Below, in pieces: positions 1-15,100 of a stretch of DNA of 64,000 nt. Positions within the stretch are counted from its first letter, which is position 1; every line of letters starts with the position of its first letter. Where the stretch lies: NCBI RefSeq assembly GCF_905404315.1, contig NC_066291.1, positions 11,433,501-11,497,500 of the forward strand, read 5' to 3'. The position numbers and the translations under genes were made by a program. The notes under the pieces were generated by a model. The model had not been told where the DNA came from and made no database searches. It worked only from the letters and a program-made list of their open reading frames with translations. The stretch is from Leptidea sinapis. Its lineage: Eukaryota > Arthropoda > Insecta > Lepidoptera > Pieridae.

Positions 1-155
1 TAAACAGTTTGCGCCTGTTAAAATGTTAAATTTTCGACGCAAGAATTTTGAAAATATTGAGTTTGTTTTATAGGAACCGTGAACTCATATCGCTCAAGGT
101 CGCCGGCATTTAGTGTCGCCTTAAGTTCGCATTTATGTTTGAGGTTTGCTTTCAG

Positions 156-3100
156 AACGCTGGGCCCGACATAGTTTGGGTAGAAGGAGAGAAGCAGCTG
201 TTGCGGTGTCACATAGTGCTGGATTCCACCGTGGACACCCGCGACCCTCACCTGCGACACATGTTCAGCTCCATCGAGCGGCTCGTGAGGACTGCCTCGC
301 CCCCCACTAGCCCCACACCGCCTCCCTGGAATGACGTCATCAACGCGTTAAAAGCCGCGCAAGGGATACAACCGAGCACGCTCGTTGCGTTCTTACCGAC
401 TATACTCAATCAGCTGTTTGATTTAATGGTATGAATTAAATAACTTTCAAAGTTAATTTATTCATTAGGGCGATTAAAAAATTACACTTCTTTGTTGTAA
501 ACTTAAGTAAATAGTTATATATTATAATAATAATAATAGGTTAAATAATTACTATTACATGTTACCAATGCATATTTAAAATATATTTTAAGACAGTATT
601 GACAAATATAAAATAATATTAAATTAATAAAAAATTATTTATAGTAGAGAGAAAAAAATTGTTAAGTATATAAAATTTGAAATTTTTTATTTCATTTTAT
701 ATTGAGCAAAAAAATGTGTATGTTATTATTAATGATAGGTTTAGGTAAGTAAAGTATACAACATCGAATGTGCGTCTTTTTCGCAAGAAATGGACCCTGG
801 GTTTAAATCCTTTCGAGGTTGTAGTTTTAGTCGGCCACTCTGGACCAGTCAGAGTTAGTTTAACGTCACACACAACCTTAAATTTCGCGGGTGCAGAAAC
901 TCTACTCGACATGTTTATTATATTCTGTATAAAATATCACTTTTTTAACTCCAGCCATATTAATACTAAATAATTTATTCCAGACAGTTGAGAAAGGGTA
1001 CACGAATGAGATGGGATATCAGATCGTGAAGCTGATTGTACATTTTGTACACCTGATACACGAATTTGGAAGAAAAGATTTGCTCGACAGCTATGTGAAG
1101 GTATATTAAAATAATATTTATAAAAATCCTACTAATATTATAAACGCGAGAGTTTGGATGTTTTGATGTATGTTTGTTACGCTTTTACGCAAAAACCAAT
1201 AAATGGATATTTATGTAACTTTACAATAATATAGATATACACATCAGAATAACACATTGGCATATAATTGTCTGAATTATCCAAAATTAAATCTGCCATC
1301 TGCGAGCTGTTCTGGCGTGCGCCGCAGTAACCGTGGGAGTTATGTTTATCTTTGTGGTATAGATGTATCTATGTGTCCGGGCTGAGACCCGGCGTAGATC
1401 GCTTCTATGCAGCTTACAATAAACCAGTGTGTTACCGACTTGCTAGTTTCACTGACGTATGTTCGTGGGCCCTCCCGTTACTTGATAAATACTCAACAAT
1501 ACTTAATAGTCCTATAAAAAAGGCCGCGACAGCATAATATAATATCTATCTTTAATTTGTAAGCAAAAAATAATTATTGCCAAAACAGTGAACTATGATA
1601 GTTATTTAATTATTATTAAAATATTATTATTTAGGCAACTGTTATGTAATAAGGGGTATTAAAACATGAATGTGGGATTAAATAATAGTATCACAAGAGT
1701 GTTTTAATACCTAATTATCAACAGTTGAATACAAGACGTTATCTACACCCATGATATGAATCCTCTATAAATAATTCTAAAACAGTTAGCTTACTGCTCA
1801 CATTAAAAAAGCCAGTCCTAGTTACCATAATATTATGCAAAAGAGTGTTATTATGAAAACGGATGATATAATATTGTACTGAATTTCATTACAACACTGG
1901 TTTGGATAATGTAATGGTTATTCGAACATTGGGTGTTTTAATGTTGGCAATAAGCTAACTGTTTCAGAATCTTCAATAGAGGATTTAAAGCATGGGTGTA
2001 GATTAATACAATAAAAGTTGAATATTTATTTCTAAAACAAATTTGGTGGTAGCAAATTGGTCCTTATATCATAATAGCGACAACATACATAATTTACGGC
2101 ATCTCTCGGATCTCTTTTGGAAGTCCATGAACGGTTTGATTTATCTCTTCTCAACATAATGATAAATACATGAAGCTCTTGCTACTTTTCTTTAAAATAA
2201 AAAAGTAAAATATATTAATATAGCATTCTGGTATTATGTAAAATCAATAAGTATTCGCAGCACACGCCCAATAATGCCTTGCAAGTTTTTGACACATTTA
2301 TCTTATTATTATCGCTCAATTTTTTTTTTCTATATATTATAGCCTATGTAACTCGCCGATAATGTCGTCTATAGATATTTTTTTAATCGGTTATGTAGTA
2401 TAAGATTATGCATTACTAACACACATCCATAAAATTATATCTTTTCTCTTTACAGTATTTTATACGCCCATTGCCTAAAGTCTACCAATACAAGACCACT
2501 AGGACAATCAATGATTTCATATTTTATTTTCAGTATGTGTTCAATTGCGTCGAGTTCAAGCTGCATACAGTATTAACCGCACCGCTGTACATGTTCGTTG
2601 AATCAACTCAACAAGACTTCCTCCTGGGGCAAAAGTTCATGCAATATTCCGGCTTCTTCTTTGACATTATAGTTAAGAGTATGGCGCAGTATCTCATCAA
2701 TACGGGCAGGATTAAGGTAAATGTTGATCCCCTTTTGAAATCTTAAATCCGATTTATAAAGAGATCTACAGTGTCATTTACATTTGGAATTGACATAAGT
2801 GATATAGTTTTTATTAAACATTTAACTAACAGGCAAACAGCCCGTGATAATGGTCAATATGAGAGAAAAAACAAAGAAGTGTCAGACGTTAATTTTTCGG
2901 TGCTAATATTACGGAAAACATTTCATCACATCATATAGTATAATTAATCATCTTATAACTGGCAAATAATTATTTTAAGAAAAAAATTGAGGGGTTTGAC
3001 AAAAATATCACATTACAAATCTGAAAAAGAAAAGATTCAATCCATTCCACAAATAATTTGACATTAATAGTACATAATATGGTATGGATATTTTTTTAAA

Positions 3101-6100
3101 CTAAAAGTATATACATACTACAGTAGTATACTATTTTGTGTAATGTTTACTTCTCCAGATGTCTCGTCATGAGAGATTCCACACAGATTTGTTGGAGAAC
3201 ATTGACCGACTGGTGACGTTAGTAGAACCTTCATACATACTACAACAACCAATACAAACACATGTATTTAACAAGAACTTAGCTTTGTTTCTCAAGGTGA
3301 GTTGCAGTGATAATTATATGTATATTTCACTTTTATGTAAAACATATTATATTATAATTTATATTATTTGTTTTCTATTTTTATTAACATAGCAAATATT
3401 TTACCGGCTGCAATATTCCACCCACCTTAAAAGCTAGCAAATACACTTCTTGACCTAGAGGTCAAGACTAGTCAACTAGAGTTCTGCAGATGTCTATCAC
3501 TTTCTATCCGATGAGTCACTTGCCTGTTAATTTATTGCTTACTATGTGGTTGGTTTTTCCGTGAAGAGGTGATTGATTGGACGAAAGTAGATTGACTTTA
3601 TGTCGGTATAAAGAAATAATTTGTAAAAGCTTATTTTTTACGATCCGTTTGCAAGAAAAGGCAAACGGCTCACAGGACTGCCCTCAATAAGATGGAACGA
3701 AATACTAGACATTGGGCCCATATTGCACTTGGCAGTCAGGGACAATATATATGTCAGGGACGTTATATATGTCTTATGTTGGGATCTTTAGTTATTTTTT
3801 TAGTATATTTTAAATATTCAAGCTTGTGCAATAGTACTAGAATTCGAAAGAAATAAAATAATAATAAATCCTTTTATTTCAGGCTACAAGGCCCATAAAA
3901 TAAATACGTTATAGTCTAACATACATATTATATATAACTTAAATCTACGTCACATTTTGCGGCGATGTGAGGCGCGGGTTCGGTAGCTTCCGGCGATCGG
4001 CGACGTCCGCGATACTTGCGCAACACGACCCCCTTCGACCACAGCTTCACGTCCAGGATGATTGATATTTGTTCTGTCGGGACGCGAACAACAAAAGAGT
4101 TGAAGTCTACTGCGTGACGCGTCACCAACTTTTCGACCTCCAACCGGAACCTTGTCTTCTCCACCAAGTACTGAACAATGTCGGCGGCCTTGGTGGTGTG
4201 GTGAAAGCGAGAGACGTAGATATACGTCGCTGGGATTACGGTACGCAGGAGCTGGTTCTGTCCTATCGCTGTGAAACATTGGTTATGACTAGGAGGCCTC
4301 TTCTTCCGCTCCACCTTAATGAAGCCATCCTTATTGGTCAAACCCTTCGACACAGTTCTACAAGCGGGTTCGTTGCGGGCGTGCCCTCTTCCACTTTCTG
4401 TCCTCAGCACTGTCCGCTTTCTGGGTTGCTGGCGGATGGCAGCAGAATAGTCACGTTAAGGTGTTGACGTAACGACAGCAGGCGACACCTCCGAGAGGGG
4501 AGGAGGTGAGGGACGGGCGGCAAGTACATTACCGCTTACTCGTGCGGGCATAGCGGCCGGTGTCGAGTCGAATTTCGCTAATTCAAAACTCGCTGGCGAA
4601 GGAATGCAAGCCCCACGTCGTGTGTTGATGTTATTGGCCTCTATTGACCTACTTACAACAGTATTGTTGCGCAAAGTCGCAACTTCAGCTTGCAGGTCCC
4701 TGATGGTGTTCTGAGATGCCTCTAATTTAAACACTACATCTGCCAGGCCTGCCTTGATGTTTGTGATGTCCTTCAGCCTGGTGACGTCGACATGGTTGAA
4801 GGTGGTGGGCGGTAACTTATTCAAGTTCCTTGCCACGAAAGACGGTACGTCGTCAGGCTCAGTCACCTTCAGAAGATTTATCATGTCGTGAAGACTTCTC
4901 TCTCCCCTTTCATCCTTCCGTTTTCATTAAAACCTCGTTATTCGTCCTCGTCATTAAACAGGAGCGTCTTGGCGTTGATGATCTCCTCACTCTTGAAATT
5001 TGATGCACAGATCTGCATGATACTGATCTCGTCCATACTATCAATTGCGTGCTGAAGGAATGCCAGCAATTCATTGGCTATGAGTTTTTCGGAAGTTGCC
5101 GCGCAGATCACGAATATAAATTATATTCGTAAGTTCAGTGAGCATGTACGCTACCGAGCGCGCTCGGAACTGAACTTATAAAAGCTATTTTTATTTTATT
5201 TTGCACAATCAGAGGTTATATTGTAAATTTAGTGTATTGAAAATAACTTAAGTTTAATACTACCATATTAATATGAGATCATGCGAGACGTGTGGGTGAA
5301 AACGCTAGAGACGTATAGATATCTGGACCACACTAAATGTGTGGTCCGTAGTAATCCTTGCCTATATTTCTGGAATATGAGCCTAATATTTTTATGTGTG
5401 TCATTTGCAAATATCTTGTTTATATTTCCCTGCTCTAAGAATAATGATAATTTAATTCTTTAACTTACGTGGTATGTATGGAGCCTCATAATGTATTAAT
5501 GTTATATATTAATTTCAGTCTTGTCTATCGTTTATGGATCGTGGTTTCGTGTTTCGACAAGTAAAGAAGTACTTAGAGAAATTCAAAGCGTGCGACCCGA
5601 AGGCCTTATTCGACTTCAAATTTACTTTTCTGCAAACTATATGCCTACACGAACACTATGTGCCTTTCAATTTGCCCCTGCCAGCTAATAGAATATCAAA
5701 AGATTCCAACGACGGTATGCATATTTTTAAAATTATTTTTGTTTTGAATTGATAAAATGTTTTTATGCTATGAAAATTATTTCAGATCCTTGCAAATTAA
5801 GACTAAGCGATGAATTTATTATGCGGCATTTTTTGGCTGGAGTTCTTTTGAAACAGGTAGTTATCGTTTTTCATTTACGCATTTTTTTTCTTATCATTAT
5901 CATTTGGTGTTAGGTGATCACCGCCGCCCATATTCTCTTGCAACACCAGAGGAATAACAGGAGCGTTGCCGGCCTTTAAGAAAGGTGTACGTGCTTTTTG
6001 AAGGTACCCATGTCGAATCGTCCCGGAAACACCGCACAAGGAAGCTCATTCCACAGTTTTGTAGTATGTGAAAGAAAGGTGAAAACCGCACTGTGGAGGA

Positions 6101-9100
6101 CCGCCACAATTGTAATAATAAATTTGTACACACAAATTTTACCAACTCACTTGCTTATTAACTTTCTTATGAATTAATGATTGAATAAGTAATACTATTA
6201 CATACCGTCTTCAACAGGAATTACTTATACTTAATTAACAATTTGTTATTTTGAAGTGAATATCTCTCACTTCTGGGACTCGTTTAGATTTCAAAGAGCG
6301 ACATCTCAAGTCAATTTCCTAATATGCAAGTATTGGGGTTGAGCAGGTTATCAAGTATATTCTATAGATGAAGCCCCAACCTGAGAGTTGAACGAGATAT
6401 ACCAAGATTTACAAACCGTGGGTCACTCGAACGGTTGGCTCAGTAAGTAAAAGCGCGCGGAACCCGAGAGGTCGCGGGTTCGAGTCCCGTTTATTGTTCA
6501 TAAATTTGCTATTTTTATTTAAATTATGTAATGGTATTGTTAGTGCTCTAGAAATATTACGACAAATTTATTTCAATATACCCCGCCCCGGTGCAAGGCT
6601 TATTAATCGTGAATTCTTTCATCTTGCTATTCCGAGAACTAATATTGGTCTTCACTCTCCACTGCAGCGCTCGATGAGATCATTAAATGAGCTGCTTAAT
6701 AATAATTTTGACTCCATGGATATGTTTGGGATGTCGGTGCTACAATTTAAAAGACTTTGCAACAGTGTTATTTATAATAGTTTTTAATTATATATATGGT
6801 TTGTTTGTTTTACTCATTCAACATAAGAAATAATTTGTATTTTTAACATTTATTAATCTTTGAAGTACTTTGCGTTTTTTGTACTAACATTATCTTTAAT
6901 AAAACAACAGAGCTGTACATACCTGTAAGAAAGCTATTAAGTTCATAATGTTCGTTTTATATTTTTCTTAATTTTGTTTAGTTTAGAATAGCTTGTTGGT
7001 GTGTCTATAATAAATAAATAAATTTATAATCGTGGCAGGTGGAGCAGTCACTCCGCGAGGCGGCCCACAAGCGGCGCTGTGCTGTGAGCGTGCTGCGCGC
7101 CATACTCACGAAGCACGAGCACGACGACCGCTACCGCCCGCGGCAGGCACGAGCCCGCCTGGCGCAGCTGTACGCGCCCTGGCTCACCGTGGTGCTGGGT
7201 GACTAGTCCTCATTATAATTATAATATCTTTAAGCTATTGCATAGCTTCTATGGCGGGCCTTGAGCGTGGAGACCGAATCTGGAAATTCCGTAACGAAAA
7301 TAACCTAACACTTACTAGATGTACATAGATATTTCGCCAAGGTCATTTCAGTTGCCGTGGAACAGCGGTTATCACTTATGCTTTTTGTGCAGAAGGTCCC
7401 AGGTTCGAGCCTAGGGTACGTCTTGATTTTTTTTATCACGTTTTTTTATTTTTTATTATTATGACAAGCATTTTTATTTACCTTCACCTGTTCCGTTGTC
7501 TGTCTGTTATCAAATCTTGCAAGTTAAATTTTACTCACTTCCCGTTTGCTTTTTTTTTAAATTAATTTAAAAAAAATACTGCATCAATAAAATAAATAAT
7601 TATAATTGCATAAGTTGATAAAAAATACTATGCAATAGCTTTACCTCGGCAGTCCCCGAGTGCCACACGTCATTTATTATTTAAATAAATCACTAACACA
7701 AAGGATTAAAACGCGTGTAATTGTATCTGTATTTTTTCATTTGATTTTGCGCAATAGTTACAATATTTCTATTATTATTTTAGTTAGCCCGACGTTTCGT
7801 TCCAGAGCACGTTTTCAGGGGGACTGCGGTTGAAATTAGTAAAGTATTTGTTATAGTTGTCATTATGAAGTTTGACGCCATTTGTTTTATTTAAAAAGTG
7901 TTTTATATTTGTGTTGCTGCCACGGCGGTATTCTTAAAACCTTTACTTACTCGAATTTTTCAAGTATCCATAATTACATAAAATATTGTTACGGTTCGAA
8001 GGATTTGGAGAGAAAGACATGCTGACTCTTTCGAAGACTTTATTCACTAGCACTAGGTCCAACACAAAGCCCGGTTTTCGAGACTGTACTTCTATATGGT
8101 TCCACAGTAGTTCCTCTAACGCCAACTAGTATTAAGTAGGGGATTTAATGTTGTATTTGTTCTTTGAGTGGTTTTACTGGTTGACGCTAGATGGCGCTAG
8201 TTTCGTAACAATATTTAAATATGTTGATAAAACTAGTAAACTTAACTGTATAATTAAATAAGCTGAAATTTGTGCTTCTCTCTTTAGAAATACAAAATGG
8301 ATATATAATAAGCCTTTTATCGTCTTTTCGAATTATTGTCGTTTGTAGTTACTTAGTTTGTTTTATTTTAAACTAGGCATGTTTTCAGATTATAACAAAA
8401 TATTCCAGATAACGCTCACCGCCTTGTAACAAAAGAATTAGCCAGTCCAGTAATAGAAAACGGTCACGATAAAGTAGATGGAGATGCGACAGCAAATCCC
8501 GTATTAAGCAATAACCAGAAGGAGGTAGCTTCAGCCAATAGCACGCCACGACGTAACCGGCTAACGTTGCATTTTGACCACACCCCCGTCAGAAACTCCG
8601 CCCATTTTAAAGAACCACCAATAAGCGCGAACAATATGTATGCAAAAGGTTAGTTGTTTTTGAGTTCTTGTGTGGTGTGTTGGTTTTCATTTTTTTTTAT
8701 AATACCGTTTGTGAAATAACATTGGAGGTGATGGTACTTTAAATATTATGTTTTCGTTAAGTTTTTAAATATAACTTAAGTAGGTATTATCAATGAGACA
8801 GTATCATTGTAAGAACGCATAAACAAATTCGATTATCTATATCATATAGAATCGCTACCTTGTAAATTTCTATGTATCTAAAAACCCTTCAATATAATTT
8901 AATAATAAATAAAGTTTAAGCTTAGATTTACAGTAATAAAATATCTTTGTTTGTCTCGTTAGATAATAATCGAGTTTGTACAACTTGTTTTGTTACAATG
9001 CTTGGTATTGTTGGGCTTGTGTTCGTTCATATGTATGTATATTTGTAGATAACGCAAATAATATATCGCATAGTTCGCTAGAGTCTGTCTCTACGATGTC

Positions 9101-12100
9101 TGGTGGAGACTCGTTGCCGCGGAACACCAAGTTAGATTTGAGTGAAATAGGCGACCAGGTGAACAGGTAGGTCATATTTTAATATCATTATTTTTATGAA
9201 TATTAATTCGGTCGAAGTTATTCGCTATACTTATACTGTGTTTTTAATAACCGCTTATCTTACCTCTGTCACTACAGAATTATTTGACAGGGAGAAGTAA
9301 TTTTAAACTTGGAGTAACTTTATACTACTTAACACAGATATAGTCACATACATGATATTTTCCCTGGTTTCATCACGGTTTGGCTGCTGAAGGCGGTTGT
9401 TTAATTTGAAATCACTTATAGCGATTAATTTGTCTGGACCGTTAATATCATATGGGGAGTACTCATGTGTACCATGTAACCCAAGTGATTATTTAATTTG
9501 GTTAGTATAACTTCGGTTATTGAGGAATATGAGCAGAGGAAACGAGTCGAGCTATACATTCAATTATAAATATATTTTCTTACTTTCTAATCTATACTTC
9601 AGAATCTTAAACTTATTTGGTAAGTTTTCAAGTATATTCTATATGCATTAAGAAAAATGTTTTTGTTTCTCTAATCAAAATTTCTAACTCTTCATTGAAA
9701 TTACTTTAAATAAATGAGACATCCAAATCTTAATTCTGTAAAAAAATTATTATTTATTATTATTATATTTTGTTTTTCAAATTTTATTTGTGTATTAATC
9801 GTAGAAGTGAGGGCTATCACTTTAAAAACATAACATATTGTTAAGGTTATTATTATATCCATATTTGATAGGTATTTCATTTCGATCGAATCGTTATAAA
9901 AAACCACTAGAAAAGCACATTTTTTTATGTAGTTTCTGTTGAATGCTATTAAAATGGCTTTAAAGTTTCGTGGATTTCTCTAGCCGCGACGTCATTCGGT
10001 CATGTAAGCAAATGCCTTGATATAATAATAAAAGAAAACGAACCTTAACCTACAGGCGTTTTTTAGTTCACACTTTTTATTTACGTGATCCGATGACGTA
10101 GTTTGGCGGGTACCGTTTCACTTACTACAATGATACAATTACAAAGTGAAAACATTGAGTTGGTTTATAAAATTTGAATTATTTTAAGACAGTGAAACTT
10201 CACATAATATAACATTATTACCCTATTATTTAACAATATAACATAATTACCCTATTATTATATTCCGAACATTGAAAAACAAAAAATAAATTAATGGGGC
10301 CGACTGTTTGTCTTTTTGTTAATTACGTTTGGTTATGTCCGTGCTGTGATTGTAATAAACTTGTGTTGTGTGTAGATTTGGTGTGATGTCGCCGGAAGAA
10401 GTTCGCGATGTGCTTTTGTGTTTCTTGTTTGTGTTGAAGTACTTGGACGAGGATAGACTGGTGGAGTGGTGGAAGACGCACTCGCCGGCTCAGCAGCAAT
10501 CCTTCTTTAACGTTCTAGAGTAAGTGATGTAACAGAACTAAATGACGTTAAGGTACAATACAACTATTTTTTAGTAACGACTAGTCTCGTGCCAGATTTT
10601 GGCGAGACAATACGTCCTGAGGATGCCTCGTGTAGAGGCGAAACACGTGTCGAATTGTTTTAAAGACGAATATTGGCGGAATTAAGCTACGGCGCCCTTC
10701 AGACAGAAACACAATAATGTTTACACATTACTTCTTCACGGCAAAAAAAGGTTGTGGTAAGCATAATAATCTAGCTGGTATCCTGTGCAAAGGGGCCTCC
10801 CACTGGTAAAATGACGTTGAATTAATGACAAACTAAAATTCATACGTTCAAAATAAAATCTTTCCTCTTTATAATGTTAACAAAAGGTTTACTATTTTAT
10901 GGCATAACAATAATTTCTTAGCAACCGAAAACTTTAAGGTTTGTGATATTGCTAGTTTAGTCTACAAAGTTGTTACTAGCAGAATTATTAAAGGCATAGG
11001 TCATTTTATTTACATTTTATTGTATAAAATTTTATTAGAACAAGCCTACAAGTGTTTATTTTAATCCTGGTTTGAATAAAAGTATTTGAATTTGAATTAT
11101 TGTTTATGGAAGAGGAGAACAGACGAGCTTACAGGTCACCTGATGTTAAGTGATCACCGGGCTGTGGTACTCTTGCAACACCAAAGAACCAGGAGCATTG
11201 CCGGCCTTTTAGAAAGGTGTACGCACATTTTTTGAAGGAACACTTGTCGTATCGCTTTAGAAACACCGCGCAAGGAAGCAACATTATGTAGCAATAATAA
11301 CAACTTACATTTGAAAATTGTTGTAAAATATGACTATTAAAGGCTTAGTTCATATAAAATTAATTCACATCCAGAGAACGGCTCTGTTATGTCCCGGTTC
11401 ATAACCATTATTCTTTTATTTTTATTCATTACGACATGTTAAATATTTCCATTTTTGGTGTCCTGTTTTATGGAGCATACTAACAAGAATAGTTGTCTTG
11501 AAATTCAAAAATACTTTCTTTAATTTTATTAAAGCTAATAAATATGAGGAATACATTTTTATTTAAATAATTAACGTTATTTCTCAAAAATATTATCATG
11601 TCCTTCAACTATTACAGAATATGTGCAGAACAATTTCAGTATGTGGGTAGGAAGAAAATACTGTCGGAGTTGAAAGTAGTAACACCAGATGCTAATGACA
11701 AGTCGAAGCCGGTGAAGGCTAGGACATTACCGGCTAGGATGAGTCCACCAGATTTTACTAAAGAACCGCCTATTATTGTAGAAAAAAACAACACAGTGAA
11801 CAGAGAAAATCTAGTCAACACATCCGTCGTTAACGGTAAGATTTTGGTTGATCTGTAACTATATTTATTTAAATCTGCATTATTCACGACTAATCTGTCT
11901 TGTTTCCGACTAGTTTCGGACCAATCGGAGGTTCTTTATTAAGGTGAATGTAGTGAGGTCGCTGTTGCGTCCCGTCTAGCACTGCGAATTTGCGCTCTTT
12001 GTGCGCGGCTTGACAGGGTGGGGGCCCGGGGTGCAAGTTGATTTATATAAATATTAAGCTTTAATAATTTTATTGTTAGAAGTGCTACGCTTATTATTTT

Positions 12101-15100
12101 CTCAGCAAATCAAGCATTTGTATTTAGAAAGTAGTGAAGTGTCGACAAATATTTTCCGGAGCTTTTTATCGACAAGTATTTTACGGGATGAGTCAACATA
12201 GTTGAGCGACTATAGACAAGGTATTTTCTTTGATTAACGCGAGTGTTACACATTTAAATAAAACACTTAAAGGATTAAAACACGTGTAATTGTAACTGTT
12301 TTTACATTAGATCTGAAAACGAGATCTGGAAAGGTCTTGAAACGTCGGGTTAACTAAAAAAAAAATGTAACTTTTACGCAAAAACCGTTACAATTACACG
12401 CGTTTTAATCCTTTAAAAGTGTTTTATTTAAAAGACTATAAGACAAGAAAAAAAGGTACTTATGACAATGGTATGTCAGAAATGGTAGTGTGGTTTATGT
12501 AGCCTGAAGGTAGGCATCATAGATTTATTATATACTATCGTGTAGACAAACGCAAGTACAAGAGAGAAGATCATCTCCAACAGTGAAACAGAAAAGGAAA
12601 GCGAATGTATTATTGCTGTAACCAACTTTGATTGACAAGCGTTAAAGGGTCAGCCACGCTTCGAATTAGCTACTTAATATTTTGAACATTAAAGTCCAAG
12701 CACGCATTAACGAATCAAATTTGTCGTCTATACGCTGGTATGTCTATAAGTCTATGTTTGGCGACGGAGTTTTTGGCTGAAATAATGTATCCTAGTCTTG
12801 TAACACATACCTATATTTGCAACTAGAAAGTGTGAAGTATAGAAATTTTACAAATGTCAATTCATATCAAATTTCAGAAACTGAAGCCATATCCGAGCAT
12901 GCGGTGGTATCGGCCGGTTGTCTGTCAACGGAAGTGGGCTTGACAATAATAGACCGGTCATGTTTGTACATGAAGACCTTGGGCGCGGCCGAGGGGATCG
13001 CGGCCAAGCCATATCTGAAACTTTTACATCTGCCTCAGAGCGAGACGCTCTACAAACATTTATTTGCAGCGCTGAGAGCCTACATCAATCAGTTCTCGGA
13101 AACACTCTTTGAAGGTATTTCAAAATTTTCGCAAGCTAAGACTATCTATGGAGCGTACTAAGACTTTGCTCAGACTTTACTTACATAAAACTCAGCTGAA
13201 TGTAAGCTTAGCATAATCTTTGATTTGGTCAAGTTCGCGTTTTATCACTCTCGGCTAAGTTTTACGTAAGTAAAGTCTGAGTAGAGTCTAAGTACGCTTT
13301 ATAGGGCCTTATACTTTGCAGTTCTGTGCAGGAAATTTAATATTCAAAAAGTAATATTTCCTATGATTAAGTAGTTCTTTTTATAAACAGCCCTATGCGC
13401 AATTTTAAGACTATTCGTATGAGGAGTTTGAAACCAAAGAATTAATCATCATAAGGAGAGTAGATAATATAATAATATTTTATTTGACAGAGCTTAACAA
13501 ATTGTTTCTGTTTAGAATGTGTAGTCATATATTAAAAAAGCAATTCATCATACTTCTAAATTCCTCCAAAAAATGTACAGTACAGTACTTACACTTTTTT
13601 TTTCTAATGTAATCACTGTGACGGCGGTACGGAGGTTTATTATCGGCGCTGAATTAAAATTATAAATTATAGATGAATAATAGTATCTTGCCTCAAACTT
13701 CATTAAATATTAATAATTTTTGAGATGTTAACGAAAATCGAAATACTATCTTTTTTCATATTAATTTCTTAATAAAAATTTTCTATGTGTATCACTTACA
13801 CGTTACGCCGTCCATAACGTGCGTTCACAGTTTTGATAATGATATTAAACATATTCTCCGAATCACGGAACAAAACTGACCGAATCAATCGTTCCGTCGG
13901 GACGGCGTCGACACGTTTTTGATCTTGTTGACTTATAGATACTAATGATTGTGATTTGTATGTTGTGTTTGTTTCACTGTGTTAAGGTGGGAGCACAATA
14001 TGCGCGGGCGTGGTGAGTGGGGTCGTGAAGCTATGCGGGGCTCGCGCGGCCTGGCTGCGGCGGGAGGCGGCCGCCGCTCTCTACTTACTGATGAGGGCCA
14101 ACTATAACTATACTGGCTCCGGAGGAAACCTCACCAGGGTGCACTTGCAGGTACCAACTTTACTGTATCACTAGAAGTTACAATGCCCTGTACTTTCCCC
14201 GGGGCGTAAAAAGAATAGGGGAGTCCCAGGCCCATGGGTGTCGTATGAGGCGACTAAGGGCTTTTTAGAAGTGGGAGAGTCACGCTGCCGTCTTATGACG
14301 TCAGCACAATCGGGCCAGACTCGTCCGGGTTAATTACCACACTCGCATAGAATACCGGCGTGAAGTAGCGGCCTGTTGCCGCTATGTTTCGCATAGGTTA
14401 GTGTCGAGGACCGGAGGCCATCCCTTCCTCCCCCCAACAAAATATGAGAGCGGTCCATAAAAAGATATTACCCCAGGAGGGTACCGGCTCTACCAGAGCC
14501 GGAGAATCCCTCCCCGAGCACTCTCGCTCGGGCTGCCCTTCGTATTCTGGGGTGGGCACAGAACCGCGCATGACCGAGGACAAACGAGGCAGTAACACCA
14601 CGGCACCCCGCTCCACGCTCAACGTGGACTTTTGCAATATCAGAGGAATTCACTCCAATTTAAACGCCGTCCACCACCACCTTGAGACGGCGCAGCCGGC
14701 CTTGTGTTTCCTTACGGAGACGCAGATATCTCGACCTAGCGATACGTCATATTTAACGTACCCCGGGTACAAAAGTCAGCACAACTTTTTGCCTCATGCC
14801 GGGGTATGTGTGTACGTTAGGGAGGATATCTGCTGTCGCCGTCTCGGCAATTTTGAGGGTAGGGACCTGTCTACTCTCTGGCTCCGCGTAGATTTAGACG
14901 ACCGCGTCCGTATCTACGCGTGTGTCTACCGACGCCAACGTCGCAGACCACCAGCAACCCGCCGCGTTTGGCACTACAATTCAGCAGATTGGGATAGGAT
15001 GCGTTCCTTTTTTGCATCCTACCCTTGGGGCAAGGTTTGTTTCCCTTCGGATGATCCTAGTGCCTGCGCCATTGCAGTAGCCGATGTGATACTGCAGGGC

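Noticed and set aside
74..155. Possible earlier acceptor for Ziz exon 1 (tttatag before 74)
   Set aside because: The Ziz frame has a TAG at 111-113 between there and the conserved AGPDIVWVEG; the acceptor at 155 gives a clean start.
18..260. 80-codon minus-strand frame at the window start
   Set aside because: Shadow of Ziz exon 1 and its upstream intron on the other strand.
5281..5463. 60-codon plus-strand frame as a possible extra Ziz exon
   Set aside because: Exons 4 and 5 join in phase and their product is continuous with the family, leaving no room for it.
6431..6490. Functional tRNA gene
   Set aside because: Has A/B boxes but no complete cloverleaf, and it is fused to a retroelement tail: a SINE head.
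9701..9907. 68-codon minus-strand frame in Ziz intron 9
   Set aside because: AT-driven, low-complexity, no recognisable motif.
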